From Inia geoffrensis (taxonomy: Eukaryota; Chordata; Mammalia; Artiodactyla; Iniidae): a DNA stretch of 64,000 nt. Shown here one piece after another: positions 1 to 14,000 of the stretch. The notes below the pieces were generated by a model. It did no database searches and had not been told where the DNA came from. It worked only from the letters and a program-made list of their open reading frames with translations. Position 1 is the first letter of the stretch; every line of letters starts with the position of its first letter. The position numbers and the translations under genes are program-made. The stretch is taken from positions 66,460,501 through 66,524,500 of the forward strand of contig CM070901.1 of the NCBI GenBank assembly GCA_036417435.1, written 5' to 3'.

Positions 1-45
1 CATCTGAAACACTGTAAGTCAACTATACTTCAATTTAAAACAAAA
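1..45 (+). repeat. L1 3'-terminal remnant at window edge
   Basis: The first bases read like the last stretch of a cetartiodactyl L1 3' end (ctgaaacactgtaagtcaac, then cttcaatttaaaac). The same wording, in better condition, occurs at 15300-15345. Only the tail is visible, so subfamily and length cannot be given. Confidence 0.5.
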
Positions 46-1135
46 CATTCGGGAAACAGAACCAACTCTCAGTTAGGTGGGACGTGGTCACTCAGTGCCT
101 TACACAGTAATATTTCAACTATGACACTCTGGCTTATTAATCGCTAATAAAAACTTTGTAGTCATCATTCTCAAAAAATGCTCTTTATTCATTCACACAT
201 TATTGCATTTAATGCTCACTTCATACCCATGAACAGAGGAAGCAGAAAGATAATTCCGTCACAGATGAAGAGTCTGAGATCCATAATAAAGTCCTTCTTC
301 CCAATTAACAGCGAGTGAACAGAAGATCAAAAACCAGCTCTGCTTTCAGCTCTCCAACTTTACCCTTCTTTCTTGAAGACAGTGTTCAGCCCTCATTTTC
401 ACATGTTTATTGTTATTAAAAATATCTTTAGCAACAAAGTATAACCAAAAATCCATACTTTAAAATGTAAAGAAATTATATTTACATATAATTTTTCACA
501 TTAACTCATTCAAACTGTAACTGTTATATTACAGGTGTTGGTTGAAACATCTAGGCATCTTAGCATTTTGTCTTCATATCATGCAAACTAAGTCCTAACC
601 ACTTTCGACCACTCCTGATACCAGGAGACATTCCACCAGTAATTATTCAATCGGAAAATTTCATTGAAACAATCTGAATAAATCATTTTTGCTGCAAGAT
701 TATATCCACTAAAATGTCATGAAAACGAGTGGGTAAGTAATAAACAAATTTGCAAATTGTGTTAAAGGTCAGGCCCACTATTAACCTGGACTAAATCAAT
801 CTCAATAAAAGACATTTTTAAAATAAGAAAAAAATAGTTCAAGTGGCCCAAATACATATACTTTGTTACTATGATTAATTACATGGGCATCTGTATTAGG
901 ATTGGTAAAAGCAGCATGTGGAAGAAGAAATAAGGTATAAGACCTAGGAAAACTACTTGAAAGGAACAAGGCTAAGATGGTCACTCAGAGAATGGGCAGT
1001 ATTTCCTCCTGCTGGGGCAGGTGAAAAGGAAAACCAATTTGTGTCTGTGTCATGATTATTCAAGTCTACACCTCACCCCATGAAGTGTAGCTTGGGCTGC
1101 AGTTCACAGAATAAACAATTGTGACTAGCACAATT
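46..1135. other. Downstream flank of HSD17B7, no gene seen
   Basis: AT-rich unique sequence on the 3' side of HSD17B7. I see no coding exon, no conserved protein-like segment and no clear young repeat. Old, unrecognisable repeat remnants are possible. Confidence 0.4.
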
Positions 1136-1139
1136 TTTA

Positions 1140-1720
1140 TTTTTTTTACATCTTTATTGGAGTATAATTGCTTTAAAGTGGTGTGTTAGTTTCTGCTTTA
1201 TAACAAAGTGAATCAGTTATACTTATACACATGTTCCCATATCTCTTCCCTCTTGCATCTCCCTCCCTCCCACCCTCCCTATCCCACCCCTCTAGGTGGT
1301 CACAAAGCACCAAGCTGATCTCCCTCTGCTATGCGGCTGCTTCCCACTAGCTATCTACCTTACGTTTGGTAGTGTATATCTGTCCATGCCACTCTCTCGC
1401 TTTGTCACAGCTTACCCTTCCCCCTCCCCATACCCTCAAGTCCATTCTCTAGTAGGTCTGTGTCTTTATTCCCGTCTTACCCCTAGGTTCTTCATGACAT
1501 TTTTTTTTTCTTAAATTCCATATATATATGTGTTAGCATATGGTATTTGTCTTTCTCTTTCTGACTTACTTCACTCTGTACGACAGACTCTAGGTCCATC
1601 CACCTCATTACAAATAGCTCAATTTCGTTTCTTTTTATGGCTGAGTAATATTCCATTGTATATACGTGCCACATCTTCTTTATCAATTCATCAGATGATG
1701 GACACTTAGGACAATTTTGA
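1140..1720 (-). mobile_element. L1 3' end (about 580 bp), same strand as HSD17B7
   Basis: Read on the minus strand, the segment runs from the end of ORF2 (cagccataaaaagaaacgaa) through the 3' UTR to ccaataaagatgt and an A-rich tail at 1141. This is the cetacean L1 3' end, seen repeatedly in this window (10010, 15790, 56300, 56790). It starts about 200 bp beyond the HSD17B7 stop in the same orientation. It carries an AATAAA (1153-1158) that HSD17B7 transcripts could use. Confidence 0.9.
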
Positions 1721-1924
1721 TATAACACCATTCTTAAGAATATATGATATTTTATCAATCTTTTTCTCACATGCACAAACACACGCACAGTCATAGAGGT
1801 AATTCTAAAACAGAGACAATCAGAACTCACAGTTTACCACAAATGCACACCATCCAACTCAGAAACCCAGGTGCTCCAGCATCCACAGAAGGCGTGAATA
1901 TGGTGCTCAGAGACAGCACCATTT

Positions 1925-2026
1925 TCAGCTCTGGTTTTTGGTGTTTTGAATGGAGACCCTAATATCCTTTTCCAGTTCCAGTAAGTTTTGGTAAAATTTT
2001 TCAGCAGTGTCTTCATCTAGGTCTAT
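1925..2026 (-). CDS. HSD17B7: HSD17B7 exon 9 (residues 302-334 and stop)
   Basis: The acceptor tttccag precedes ATAGACCTAGATGAAG. The exon begins [13 protein letters not shown] and ends IQNTKNQS followed by TGA at 1927-1925. The human protein, as I recall it, reads on for seven more residues (ending SGSCL), so this frame stops earlier, as in rodents. The charged tail would face the cytosol. The sequence after the stop is 3' UTR, with no polyadenylation signal before the L1 at 1720. Confidence 0.93.
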   Translation of the reverse strand: MDLDEDTAEKFYQNLLELEKDIRVSIQNTKNQS

Positions 2027-5000
2027 CTGGAAAAGAAACAAAGATAGGGATGACTATGAAGGAAAAATGAAATGAATAGTATTTGAATAAAAGGGAGCCA
2101 TTTAAATAACACAGGTAAGAGAACCCAAAATAGGGCCAGTTGGAATGGGCTGCGGTGGCAGCCATGTGGGGAATGTTAGGAATCCTGAGGACACATTAAC
2201 TCTCCATCCAAACTCCAACACTCACCAAGCCTACTGATGCTTCCCTTAAATAGCAAGACTGAAAGATCTGAGCTTTGCTCTCTCCCCTAACTGCTGTGTA
2301 CCTAGTAACAGAAGACACCAAACATCTGTGATATAAAAAAGGCCAAAAGAGGAAAATCAAGAAAAATTTTTTTTAATTCCAACTGCTACTTACTTCCTAA
2401 TATCCACTCTCTTTAGTAAAAGAGCCCTGATCTTAGCTGAGCTCACTGCCCTGCAGATGAAAGACGACATTTCCAGCCTCCACTGAAGTTAGTGGTACCA
2501 GGTGACCATGTTCTGGCCAATGAGATGTAAGTGCAAGTGTTGTATGGTACCTATCCAGGACTCTCTTTAAAAGGAATGGGGCACCCCTTTCTTTCTCCCT
2601 TCTTCCATGCTGCTCCCCTGAGCTATAAGGACGAGGGCCACACCTCAGGGATGACAACAGGAACCTGGGCACCTGACAATTTGCAGAGCTGCCAGGCCAG
2701 CCTAAGGTTGCCTCTCCAAACTGCTTTGCATGCGAAAAACCTAAGCTTTTATCTTGTTTAATCCACTATTATTTTACACTCTTCTGTTTTATGTAGAAAA
2801 TCTAATTTTAACTTACACACTGTATGTAAAAGCAAACTTTCAGCCCCTATAAAGTGTTATCTCTTTCCAAGTCAACACAGAGCCTAAACTTAAAAAAAAA
2901 AAAAAAAAAAAAAAGCCTCTTTCTTCATGAAGCTAAAAGGCTAAAAAATGAAAGAAAACTTTATAACATTTTGGAATAAATATTTCTATTCATTCAATCA
3001 TATTAGTGTTTTTTCATGTTGTAACCGGAAAAGACGTTCTAGCTCTCTTTAGTTCAACCCAACCTTTAAACAGAGCAGAGAGCTGACTTCCCAAAATTAA
3101 TCAAAGGTTAAAACATATTCTGCAGTGCATTTCTATGAAATGCTAATAAAATACTTTGGTTTATAGAATTAAACATTTTCTCCCCTTGGTAAACCAATCA
3201 TTCCTTCGAGATCAATAAATAGTAAGTCCAAACAAATTCTGAGGGCCTAAAAGTAAGCTCATTAGTTTACAATAGAGTTCCCAAAGTGTGTTCTTTGGGA
3301 TGATGTTAAGCATTATGTAAAATTTAAAGAGAAAAGAAAAAGTTGTATAGTCAAGAACAGCTTGCAAGCAGCAGGATGAAACACATCACGCATATTTCTT
3401 AACTGTATCAACTTCTCAAAGCCTTTACTGGGCTAATGTGCATTGTGCATGTCTCTGAAAGAGGGACATATAATATGAAGCATTTCTCAAACTTGGCTGA
3501 CAAACTGCTTTCTGCAAATCTTCTCAAGGAACTATCCCACAAAAGGTTATTTTGGGAAACACTGGAGGTTCATAGGTTCATTTTCAGTAAACATATACCA
3601 CGGGAAGCCGAGAGCCTGGTTTCCCTTAGACCTCAAGCTACTGACATAGACAAGATCACTGACAATTTTGACTCTGACTTAGCTAACTTATTTGCTTCAA
3701 TCTAATTTTATTTTATGCCGATTCCTCCTCACAATAAGATAGGCAGTGAAAAATGGGAGGCTAAAGTAAACCTTACTCGTGACAAAAATACAACAAAATT
3801 AGGACTTCCCTTGTGGCACAGTGGTTAAGAATCCGCTTACCAATCCACCTACCAATGCGAGGGACACAGATTCGAGCCCTGGTCCAGGAAGATCCCACAT
3901 GTCTCAAAGCAACTAAGCCCGTGCGCCACAACTACTGAGCCTGTGCTCTAGAGCCCGTGAGCCACAGCTACTGAGGCCCCCGCACCTGGAGCCCGTGCTC
4001 TGCAACAAGAGAAGACACCGCAATGAGAAGCCCGTGCACTGCAAGGAAGAGTAGACCCCGCTCGCTGCAACTAGAGAAAGCCCACGTGCAGCAACGAAGA
4101 CCCAACGCAGCCAAAAAAAAAAAACCCAACAAGATTAATCCTTACAGGGTCAACATAAAACTTTTTTCATTTTTCTAATATGTAACTATGTTTATTTTTA
4201 TTTATCTGGCTGTGCCGGGTCTTGGTTGCAGCACACAGGATCTTCGTTGCCGCGTGTGGGATCTTTAGGTGCAGCATGCGGGATCATTTTTAGTTGTGGC
4301 ATGCGAGACCTAGTTCCCTGACCAGGGATCGAACCCCAGCCCCCCTGCATTGGGAGTGCTGAGTCTTAACCACTGGGCCACCAGGGAAGTCTCCTGTAAC
4401 TATGTTTAATTTCATTTTAGGTTACACAGAGTCTACAAAACACAGCATTCATTTTTTTTTCAAACTCCATCCCATACCTCTTCAAAACACCAGTCTATTA
4501 AAGCTAACAGTTGTCCTAAGTGGAACTGAACACTCAAAGGGAAGCTAACTTCACTCAGAAAGATGCTTTATATTTCATCCAACTTGTGACACATTTCTTG
4601 AGCACCTGCCATGTGCAAGGGAACATGCTAGGAAAGGGGGTGCAATCCCCCCCTCCTCATGGAGTTTATCCTTGGACAAGGGGGCCCGCTACTGAATGAA
4701 TACTACACAGAACTGGCATAAGAGGTCAAAAAAGCCTAGCATGAAAGCATCTGACCTGATGTAAAAGGTCACATGAAAGCTGTGATCTTAAGGATAAACA
4801 GTAGAAATGAATCAGTAAAAAGAAGGGTTAGAGCAGTTTAGGTGGAGAGAAGGTGTGCCATGGCTGAGAGGCAGGAGAGAGCAGAAAGAAACGAAAACAG
4901 GCCCATGTGATGCCAGCGAGCGGAGACGGGAGCCCCAGGAGAGAGAAGCTGGGCAGCTGGTAGGGCTGGTCAGGAACCCAGCAGCAACCTCTTCAATGAA

Positions 5001-8000
5001 ACAAAGGAAACATTTACCTTTTGGGACATTACGTAATTGCTTCCAAAGCCAGTGGTGGCACTCAGATATTTCACCAGAGGATTGAGAGACTCGGGCTTTT
5101 GGTGGAAAAGCCAGACCTGGAAAAGAAGAGGGTGTCAATGATTCTTCTCTTCTGCCCAAGGTGAGTGAGGCTGGAGGGGATGTACAATCAGCACTTTACA
5201 GAGCCCCAGACAAATTCTAAAAGTCCTCCTGAACAGCATCAGTTCATTGTGATGCCTTCATGAACCACTACTATAATTCGAAGGAAGACAGTAGGGCAGC
5301 CTGCTTAATAGCATCCTTTGAAAATTTTATTTAAAGCAAAAAACCATATTTTAGCTGTCTCTTCTCTTAATCCCCAAACTAAAGTTCATGGCATGTGATC
5401 CTGAGCTTATTCAGAGTGGACACTCAGCTCACGCCACAGTAAAGTATGGGTCACTGATGTGATATTTTATTAATAGTTAAGCACACACACGTACAACTTT
5501 CAAAAGATGTACGTGGTAAAAAGTCTTCCTCCCCAATTTTCTAGCCACCCAGTTCTCCTCTCTGGAAGCAAACACTCATGCTACTGTTTTGTATATTCTT
5601 CTAAGGAAACCTATTTGCTTAAAAACATATATATCCACTTCTCTTATGCAAATGGAAGCAAAATATACACACTACTCCACACTTCGCATTTTTCACTTGA
5701 ACAGGCCTTGGAGATACTTTCAAATCAGTATATGAAAATTTTATTCTCTTTTAAAGTAGCACAGTATTCCATTTCATGGATGTGCCATACTTTATATAAT
5801 CAGTTTTCAACTGCTAGACCTAGAGGTTCTTTCCATTTTTTGCTATTACAAACCTCACTGTGATGAATGATGAATACATCATTCCATATAAGTTTGAGTA
5901 CATCTATAAGATAAATATCAAAGATGGAATTGCTGGGTTAAGGGTATGTGTGTTTATTATTTTGAATGATCTTGTCAAAGAGTCTTTGCTAGAGGCTATA
6001 TCAGTCTACTCTCCCCCAGCAATGTAGAAGAGAGCTTATTTCCCTAGACCACTGCCAATATAGTACACTATCAAACTTTCTAATCTTTGCTAATCAGAGT
6101 TGAAAAACAGTTTTTCATTATAGTTTTAATTCGCATTTCTCTTAGTAGGAGTAAGATTAGGCATCTTTTCATATGATTAAAACAGTTTCAAAACTCTCTG
6201 CTCATGTCCTTTGCCTATTGTTCCAATAGGTTGTTTTTCTTGATTTGTTGAAGCTCCTTAGATACTAAGAAAATGTAACCCTTTATCTATGGTATGAGTA
6301 GCAGGTGTTCTTCCACTTTGTGGTTACTCTTTCGAGTATATGTGTAGTGAGAATTTTAGTCATGTAAAATTTTTTTACTTTTATTAAATCAAAATTTTCA
6401 GTCTTTTCTTTTATGGTTACTGGGCGTAGCTAAGCCTCCACACTCTTAAATTATTTTATAACTTCCCCGTTTTTGTTTTCTTTTGGCAGCACCAAGCAGC
6501 TTGTAGGATCTTAGTGCCCCACCCCCTGTATTTTTTTTCTAGTAACTATATATTTTAATTTTTATGGATAAATCTTTTAACTTACCTAGAATTTTATTTG
6601 ACAGTAAGGTAAGAAGAAAAGATCCTATTCTATTATTTTCTGAATAAACCATCTTTTCCCCATTGTTTTGGAAGGCCATCATTATCATATACCAAATCCC
6701 TGTATGCTATGGGCCTATTCTCAACTTCCTATTCTGTTCCATTGATCTGTCAGTTCACATGCCAGAACTACACTTTTTTCTTTAAGATGGTCTTCTTTAA
6801 AATCTCAAATGCTGAAATACACAGAATCCTTTACAATAAGCCTTCTCTCATTTACTCCTATAATTCCTATTTTATAGTTAATAGTAAAAGGCTTAGATGA
6901 GTGAAAAACATGTGCCCAAGGGTTCACAGCCAGAAACCGGAGAAATGGAATTTGAACAGAATTACTATAATTCTATAGTAATAGAATTATATATAGCACA
7001 TTCTTAACCACTGTGCTTTAGGCCACTCAGGTTCAAACCATTTAAGGAGATAAAACTTATCCAAAGATTGAAGAGATTCTTGCTACACACGTGGTGTGCT
7101 CAAACCCTCATCTGTATCCACCAGCATATATAACCATCACTAAGTGTTAATTACATCCTACCCATCCACAATGAAGGAAATTACAGCAGGGTCACAACAA
7201 ACTTTTTAAACTGTGACACTGGGGTCATGCTGCTCATCTCATCCAAATCCAACCTATCCTTCAGAGCCCGGATTAAGCCCGACTCAGCAAGCAAAGCCTC
7301 CTCCAACTAGTCCAGCCCCACTGTGATCCTCCTTTCTGATTATTCCTACAGTACTTGCCACCAGATGACAGATATGTCTTACTTTCTTGTCTATTTTCTC
7401 TATTCATTCTTTTTTTCTAAACATGACTCTAAGCTCCTTAGTAACTTCTAACTATTTTGACTTCTAACTAGATTTTGACTTCTATTTCCACACCACCGAC
7501 ACTCAATATACACTTGACCTCTAGACTTGATTTTCAGTGACATAAATGTGCAGAATGAGTGCCCTAAAGGACTATTCATTATCTTAAATAGTTTGACATA
7601 TACATTAAGAAATAATTAAAATTAGTTTAAAAGTACTTGCTTCTACTGTGTTTGTGTCTCTACAATAAATGCATTTGTTTCTGCAATGTTTACCAAAAGA
7701 AGAGTGCCAAGTCAATTCCCTTAACGTTTGCCTTAATTTCAATTCAGCTACGATTTAGGAATCTGTTAAGTATGAGCACTACAGTGCTAGGCTCTCGGGT
7801 TTTCAAGATGCCTAGCAAAAAGCCCGAGGGACCTAAGTGGAGTGAGGGAGACACACACACACACACACACACAGAACTGACTTTAATACAATAGAATTTC
7901 AACCAGATGGTGTAAAGCACAGAGGACAAATAAATTTCCCCTTGTATGATGATTCTGATCCATTGGTAGTGGATGTCTTTGGGCCTTGAGTTGAAAAACA

Positions 8001-11000
8001 CTCAGAGACATCATTTATGTAAACAGAACAGAGTATTATGAACCATTACTAATGTCTGCCATTGATGAGGAAACACATGCAATCCACACATGTGCGATTT
8101 ACGGAAACGAACTTGTTTTCTAATAAAGTAACAACTCGATTCTCGAATATTAACAGAGAAAAGAGAACCTTCCCATAAGGAAATGGAGCTGGACTTCGTT
8201 GCCTCTACTCTTGACCCATGAAACACACCTTCTCCATAGGAAATCTCACACTGACTGCCCAGCCACCGTCTTGCTTTGCCTGCTGCTGCAGTATTCCATG
8301 CTGTGCTCTCCTCCGGCTGCTCATGTATTTTGCTTCTACAGAAGTGCTGTCCCCACAACCATGGTATCCAGTGCCATGAAACATACTAAACTTTCAAAGT
8401 TCACTCCTAATGCTCAGAACTTAGTCCTAAACAGGACCTTGATTATTCAGAGTTTGTTCTCTTTTCTGTTAAGATTGTTTCTAAACCAGTGAACTTACAG
8501 TCTACATCTGCAAAGTGAATACAATATATTAAAACTCTAGTAACATACCAGTGCTTCTGTTCCATTGTATGGTGTCAACGTGAAAGAATTTGCAAAAAAG
8601 CGTAACTAAGAAAAAGAAAACCATAGTCATTTTGTGGTGGTTTAGAGTCACAAAAGCATTATTCATTTAAATATTAAAAAAGACAACCTGCATTACTTAT
8701 TATAGAGCATTTTTTTAAGTTTCAAAAAATAAAGAAATCTAAATAAGAAATATCACTTAATCTCCATTACTCCAATCAACCACTTTTAACATGAAGGTAT
8801 ATTTCCTTCTCATCTTTTTTCTCTGCCTGCTATAATGGAGGGATATTTTTTCCTGAGCTCTACAAGGGAGGGACATTTCCTAAAAGCAACATTTTCTAAT
8901 GTGTGCTGGAGGACACTGGTCCTGCAAGATGCTCAAAATACAAAACAAACAAGTAAAAACATGATTCTATGATCATACAATGCACAATCATACACTTTGG
9001 GGGAAATTTTAATGCATCTGACTACATTAAAAGCTCAGAGAAATCCAGTTTGATATCGTTTAACTCGTTATTGACCAGCAGATTTTTGCAGAAACTAATG
9101 CCTGTAGCCGGCAATGTTATGTAAATGAATATTGAAACGTCTCTAGTCAATAACGTTTGGGTAACAAAAGACGTATTAATATGTCTCTGAGATGTATATA
9201 ACATTATTGAGACATAATATACATCTCAATAATATGTGAACACAGGTTTCTCAAAATTATATAATCACAGAACTCTTGGGATCTATGGTACATGACCAAA
9301 GAAACCATCTCTTAAAGAAAAGTGGACACTCAGATGGTGGTACAGTCGGAATATCAGGTAGTATAAAGCAGAGATTACATACTAAGTAACGTCAATACCC
9401 TTGAATGAAATGGAATTCTGCCACCTTCAGATTCAATTTCTTATTTCCCAACCCTTAAACACAACTTTTTGGTTCCAACTCGAACAGCTTAAGTAAACTA
9501 AGACAAGAAGTATTCATCACTTACCAGCCATATGATTGGCATGATCAATGTCCACACAAAGGGAGATACAATTCCATATGTCAAATTGGTCAACACCGTA
9601 CCTGGGCACACTACACTGGAATACAGACCCTGGGAACACAGAGAGGGGTAGCAATTAATTTTAATTCAACATACTTTGAGTCACCTATGTGCTAGTTAGT
9701 AAAGGAGATACACAAATGAGCCAGCAAGCCAGGGCATCAAGGATTTATGCTCTAAGTTGTCCTTGAAGCTGGGTAGACCATTTCAGTTTAAAAATCCCGT
9801 ACTGAGAACTCACTATGAGAGGCACTCAGGATGCAAAAATTAGTAAGATAAAGTCTCTATTCTCAAGAAACTTAGAGAACAAAGAATAACCAAGCTTGAA
9901 CCTGGACGAGAAAAGTAGGACGCAGTTACCTGAGTTTTCCATGTTATTAGCTTAATTGAAGATCAGTTGACCAATCAAAATAAGCTGTGACAAAGTGAGA
10001 GAGTGGCATGGACATACATACACTACCAAACGTAGAATAGATAGCTAGTGGGAAGCAGCCGCATAGCACAGAGAGATCAGCTCGGTGCTTTGTGACCACC
10101 TAGAGAGGTGGGATAGGGAGGGTGGGAGGGAGGGAGATGCAAGAGGGAAGAGATATGAGAACATGTGTATATGTATAACTGATTCACTTTGTTATAAAGC
10201 AGAAACACACCACTGTAAAGCAATTATACTCCAATAAAGATGTTAAAAAAAATAATAAGCAGTTAAGATAAAAAAAGACATACACAGTGAAGTCTTTGCC
10301 TTCTAGAAGTTTCTGATTTGGTAAATACAGACAACTAAACCTCAACTGTGTCTGTTTCCCTGCAGGTATATAAGGTCCATATCGCTAACCTGAGGTGGGA
10401 GCTCCTGGCATCAGAGAGGAATGAGGGCTGTGTGTGGTTCCACAAAGACCTCCTCCAACTGAAGATGTCTAAATCAGGTTCTTAGCCCAGGACTCATCAT
10501 TTTAGAAAGATCTGTTCTATAAAGAGAGCCCCAGTTAACATACGGCACATATTAGTAATAGAAGAGGCCCTGGCTGCTCTTTAGTAATCCTTGGAGCACT
10601 GGGATTTGTTTTACTAGTTTATTTGGTTTAATTTTCACTGCATTTTACCTTATTTTGATGTTGACCATTTTAATTCATATTTTATTACTTTTAATCTTAT
10701 TATTTTTCTTTTAAACAAAAATAGAAAATGCCAGTGTAGCACAGTCAGTTCAGTGGACAGAAAGCACCCTGAGCATCAAAAGCTGGAAGGTCTTCTTCCT
10801 TTATTCAGTGCTGCAAGGGCCTGGAGGTGCCTAACATGGATAATCCAGCCCCTGGATTTACCAACAGTCCTCTGAAAAAAGTCAGGAGTCTTAGAGACCA
10901 AAAATTCTTCCCAAGAATATTTTGCCCCAAAGATAGCTAAGGAAAATCTCTTATTCTGGGAACTAGCCAGGAACAGTTAGGGCCTTTTCATCCCTAAATG

Positions 11001-14000
11001 AAGACATCCGTGAACTAAAATCCAGGGCTTCCAACACATACAACTTTCTGACATTAAGCAACAAAAGAAACAAGCAAGGAGGCCGTCTTATCCAAGACTA
11101 CAGTCACCCCACATGTTTAATCCTAGGGAATGAGTGTGACGGCCCTGAGTACTTCCACAAGGCCTGTGTGAGGGGGCCATTCATGGATGGTTAGTCTTTC
11201 AGGTAGCGTGTACAGACCTAACAACATTTCCAGTCATACAAGCCTTCAAAGGGAGGTAGTTCTTTATTAGCTACTTCTCTATTCATAAAAGCCAAGAAGA
11301 AAACTCACAGGCTGTAAAACAATCACACAGATTTTAGGAGGCGGCAGCATTAGCTAAATCTCCCTTTTCTGTAAAAGATGAAATCCCAAAACTTATTTGA
11401 CAATTGATACAAGCAAAATCCCAGAGCTTATTATGAAAAGATAAGCTAATCCACTCTGACCTTACCCCTAAAAGGGAGTTTCCAGAGGACAAGCAGTTGT
11501 GACAAGTTTTTAAACATCTCAAGAAATCTCAGGAGGAGGCTCACAACTGGACCAACACACTGAGCTCAAATAATAATAAGAAGAAGAACAGTCAACACAC
11601 AAACACACATAAGCACATGCACACACAGGTGCAGACCACATGACCGCAGACACCCATGCCCAAGCACACATACCACATATGCAATCACATTCATATACAT
11701 ATGCACACACCCAAAAAACCCACACATGTGCATGTGGATAGGCACACTCACACATGTATGTATGCACACAAGCACACACCCTCCCACCCATTCACGCCCA
11801 CGTGTGCAGACACATGCACACACGCACGCACACACACACACATTCTGAGCACAAAGCATGGCTGTGACTGCTTCGTACCAATCCCATCATTCAAGCCTCC
11901 CAGCAAATCTATGAGGCAGGCACTATTATTATCCCTGTTTCTCAGATAAGGAAACTGAAGTACAAGGAGATTAAATAATTTGTCCAAGTTTACAAAGCTG
12001 GTGACAAAGCAAGGATTCAAATGCGTTTCTAGAGAATATGCTCATAGCTTCTACTTTTATACCACCCTCTTCACTAAGAGGCTTGATTCTAAGAGCCAGT
12101 TCTCAGAAGTGAGAATTCCACCTGATGAAGGTCTCCATTGCAGAATCAACCAGGTCTAGACCATTACGTAAGTCTTAGATTGCTGTACCTAAAGTGTGAT
12201 CCAAGGACGTCCCTTAAGGGCAGATAGTTTCTGCACTGTCTTTTTATTTTTCCTTCCTCCTCGATTCTAAGCCTGAGCCAGTACCCTAAAAAGGGTCAGT
12301 CTTTTGTAAATATTAGTGGAATTAAATTCCTCCCCATTCCCACACTCAAAAAACACAGTCAAAGCAAAGAAAGGAAAATGCCTGTGGGAAAGACCGGAGA
12401 TTTCCAGTTAAGATTTTGGACCTGGGCAAGAGAGACACACAAAGAAGCACAAAGTTCCAGACCACAGAGGACACAAGGAGCCAGCATGACTGACAACAGC
12501 TGCTCTCAAGACCCAGGTCCTCACAGAGACAGAGCTCTGCAGCCTCACCAAAGGTCACCACTCTCCAGAAGGCTTTCTAAGTACCAACTGTCCTATGACA
12601 TCAGATATAATAAACACTGGGTGGCAGCATGGCTTAGTGGGAAAAATCCAAGCTATGAAGTTAGCTATGGGCTCAACTCTGAGCTCTACCCTCTACTAGC
12701 TGCGTGACTTCTGGGTAAATGACTTAAGGGCTCCAATCTTTCGTGTCCTCATATGAAAATGGGAATACTCAGACCTACCTCACTATGATGGGAAAGGTAT
12801 TAAATGACATACATAGATAAAAGGGACAGCACCTAAAACATAGCAAATGCTTAACAGCAACTACTGACATTGTTAGTAGTATCATTCCGTTATATAAAAT
12901 ATAGCTCTTGAAGAGCTATGGAATGGTGAGTGAACCCCCACATATCTAAAAGGTCAGGAGCTAATTATCTCGGCCCTAAAACTTTCCTATACATCAACTA
13001 TCAGTCTTCCTCATGTCTTATCTTGTCCTCATAGCAATCCTGCTCAAGAAACAATATTTCATCTTCTAAACTACAATGGTTACTAGAAAGCCAGCCATCT
13101 TACTAGGAAATCAATGGTAGTTCAGAAATCACTGCCCTGCCATTTCCATATGACTGAGACAGGCCTCACCCGGTGGTTGAAGTTCCTGTTCAAAGCCACA
13201 CTCAGAAGGTCAATAGCATATTTGGAAGAGCTGTAGGGCGCCTGGCCTTTGCTGTGCTGGATGTCCTCAAGGCTGAAATTAGATTTCACTGCATTACGAG
13301 ATGATGTCCAGATGAGCTGAGATGGACTGTCACTATGACACAGGAGAGATTCCAGTTCCCGAATCTGAATGAGGAATAAAAGAAACAAAAAATGTATCAA
13401 AATATACTGGGGGAGTACAAGATAACAACTTTGAAACCAATATAAATGTACACTAGAATTGAACGGGTATGTCTTTGGTAGAGTGGGACACAGGTACGCA
13501 AGAGAAGAGACTAGACTGATCTATGTGGTAAGGAATTAGAGTCAGAGACATCAGTGTGAACTCATGATTAGCTTAATAAAGATTCAGATGGTTACATACA
13601 AAATATTTACAGATATTTGTACATAAATGGGTTAGTATGCACATAGATACATCCTTGCTCTGTTAGCTGAGAGAGCCTAGAAGCAAATGCTATCTCAACA
13701 GCAATAAGCACCCAGACCTTGGTTTCTAATACCATTCTCCAATAAAAGGAAACATATCTCCTTAGGAAAATGGCTGATTCTAAGACGGGGATAGGAAATA
13801 CGTAAGATGAGTCTTAAACATCATGTGATGCCAGAAAGGATGTGCTCAAAACAAAACCAGAAAGCCATAATGATGAGGGTACGTGAAAGATATAGAGGTT
13901 CCACAGGACAGAAAGCCTAGAAATAAACCCACACAGCTATGGTCAATTAATCTAAGGCAAAGGAGGCAAGAATATACAATGGAGAAAAGACACTCTCTTC

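Larger units (their letters stand above)
2027..5017 (-). other. HSD17B7: HSD17B7 intron 8: contents
   Basis: This 2.99 kb intron holds a probable old LTR-like segment around 2395-2800, an A24 tract at 2891-2914 and two SINEs in opposite orientation (3802-4126 plus, 4195-4394 minus). An open frame at 3436-3705 has no recognisable protein similarity, and I treat it as chance. Confidence 0.6.
5117..8548 (-). other. HSD17B7: HSD17B7 intron 7: contents
   Basis: Beyond the old L1 at 5560-6420, an L2-like stretch at about 7255-7530 and the CA run at 7849-7873, the intron shows no feature I can name. No exon-like open segment with splice sites was found. Confidence 0.6.
9630..13169 (-). other. HSD17B7: HSD17B7 intron 5: contents
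   Basis: Holds an L1 3' end (10005-10250), a long impure CA-rich tract (11590-11845), two MIR copies in opposite orientation (11890-12030 minus, 12610-12870 plus) and otherwise unrecognised AT-rich sequence. Confidence 0.6.

Noticed and set aside
3436..3705. 89-codon plus-strand frame in HSD17B7 intron 8
   Set aside because: Reads somewhat protein-like, but no family is recognised, no splice sites frame it, and surrounding sequence resembles old repeat. Weaker than the segment at 19981-20175.
7849..7873. CRISPR-like periodic repeat
   Set aside because: Simple CA dinucleotide run with no repeat-spacer structure. The window is eukaryotic.
11519..12020. Cys/Val/His-rich frames of 90-97 codons
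   Set aside because: Produced entirely by the CA-rich simple repeat.
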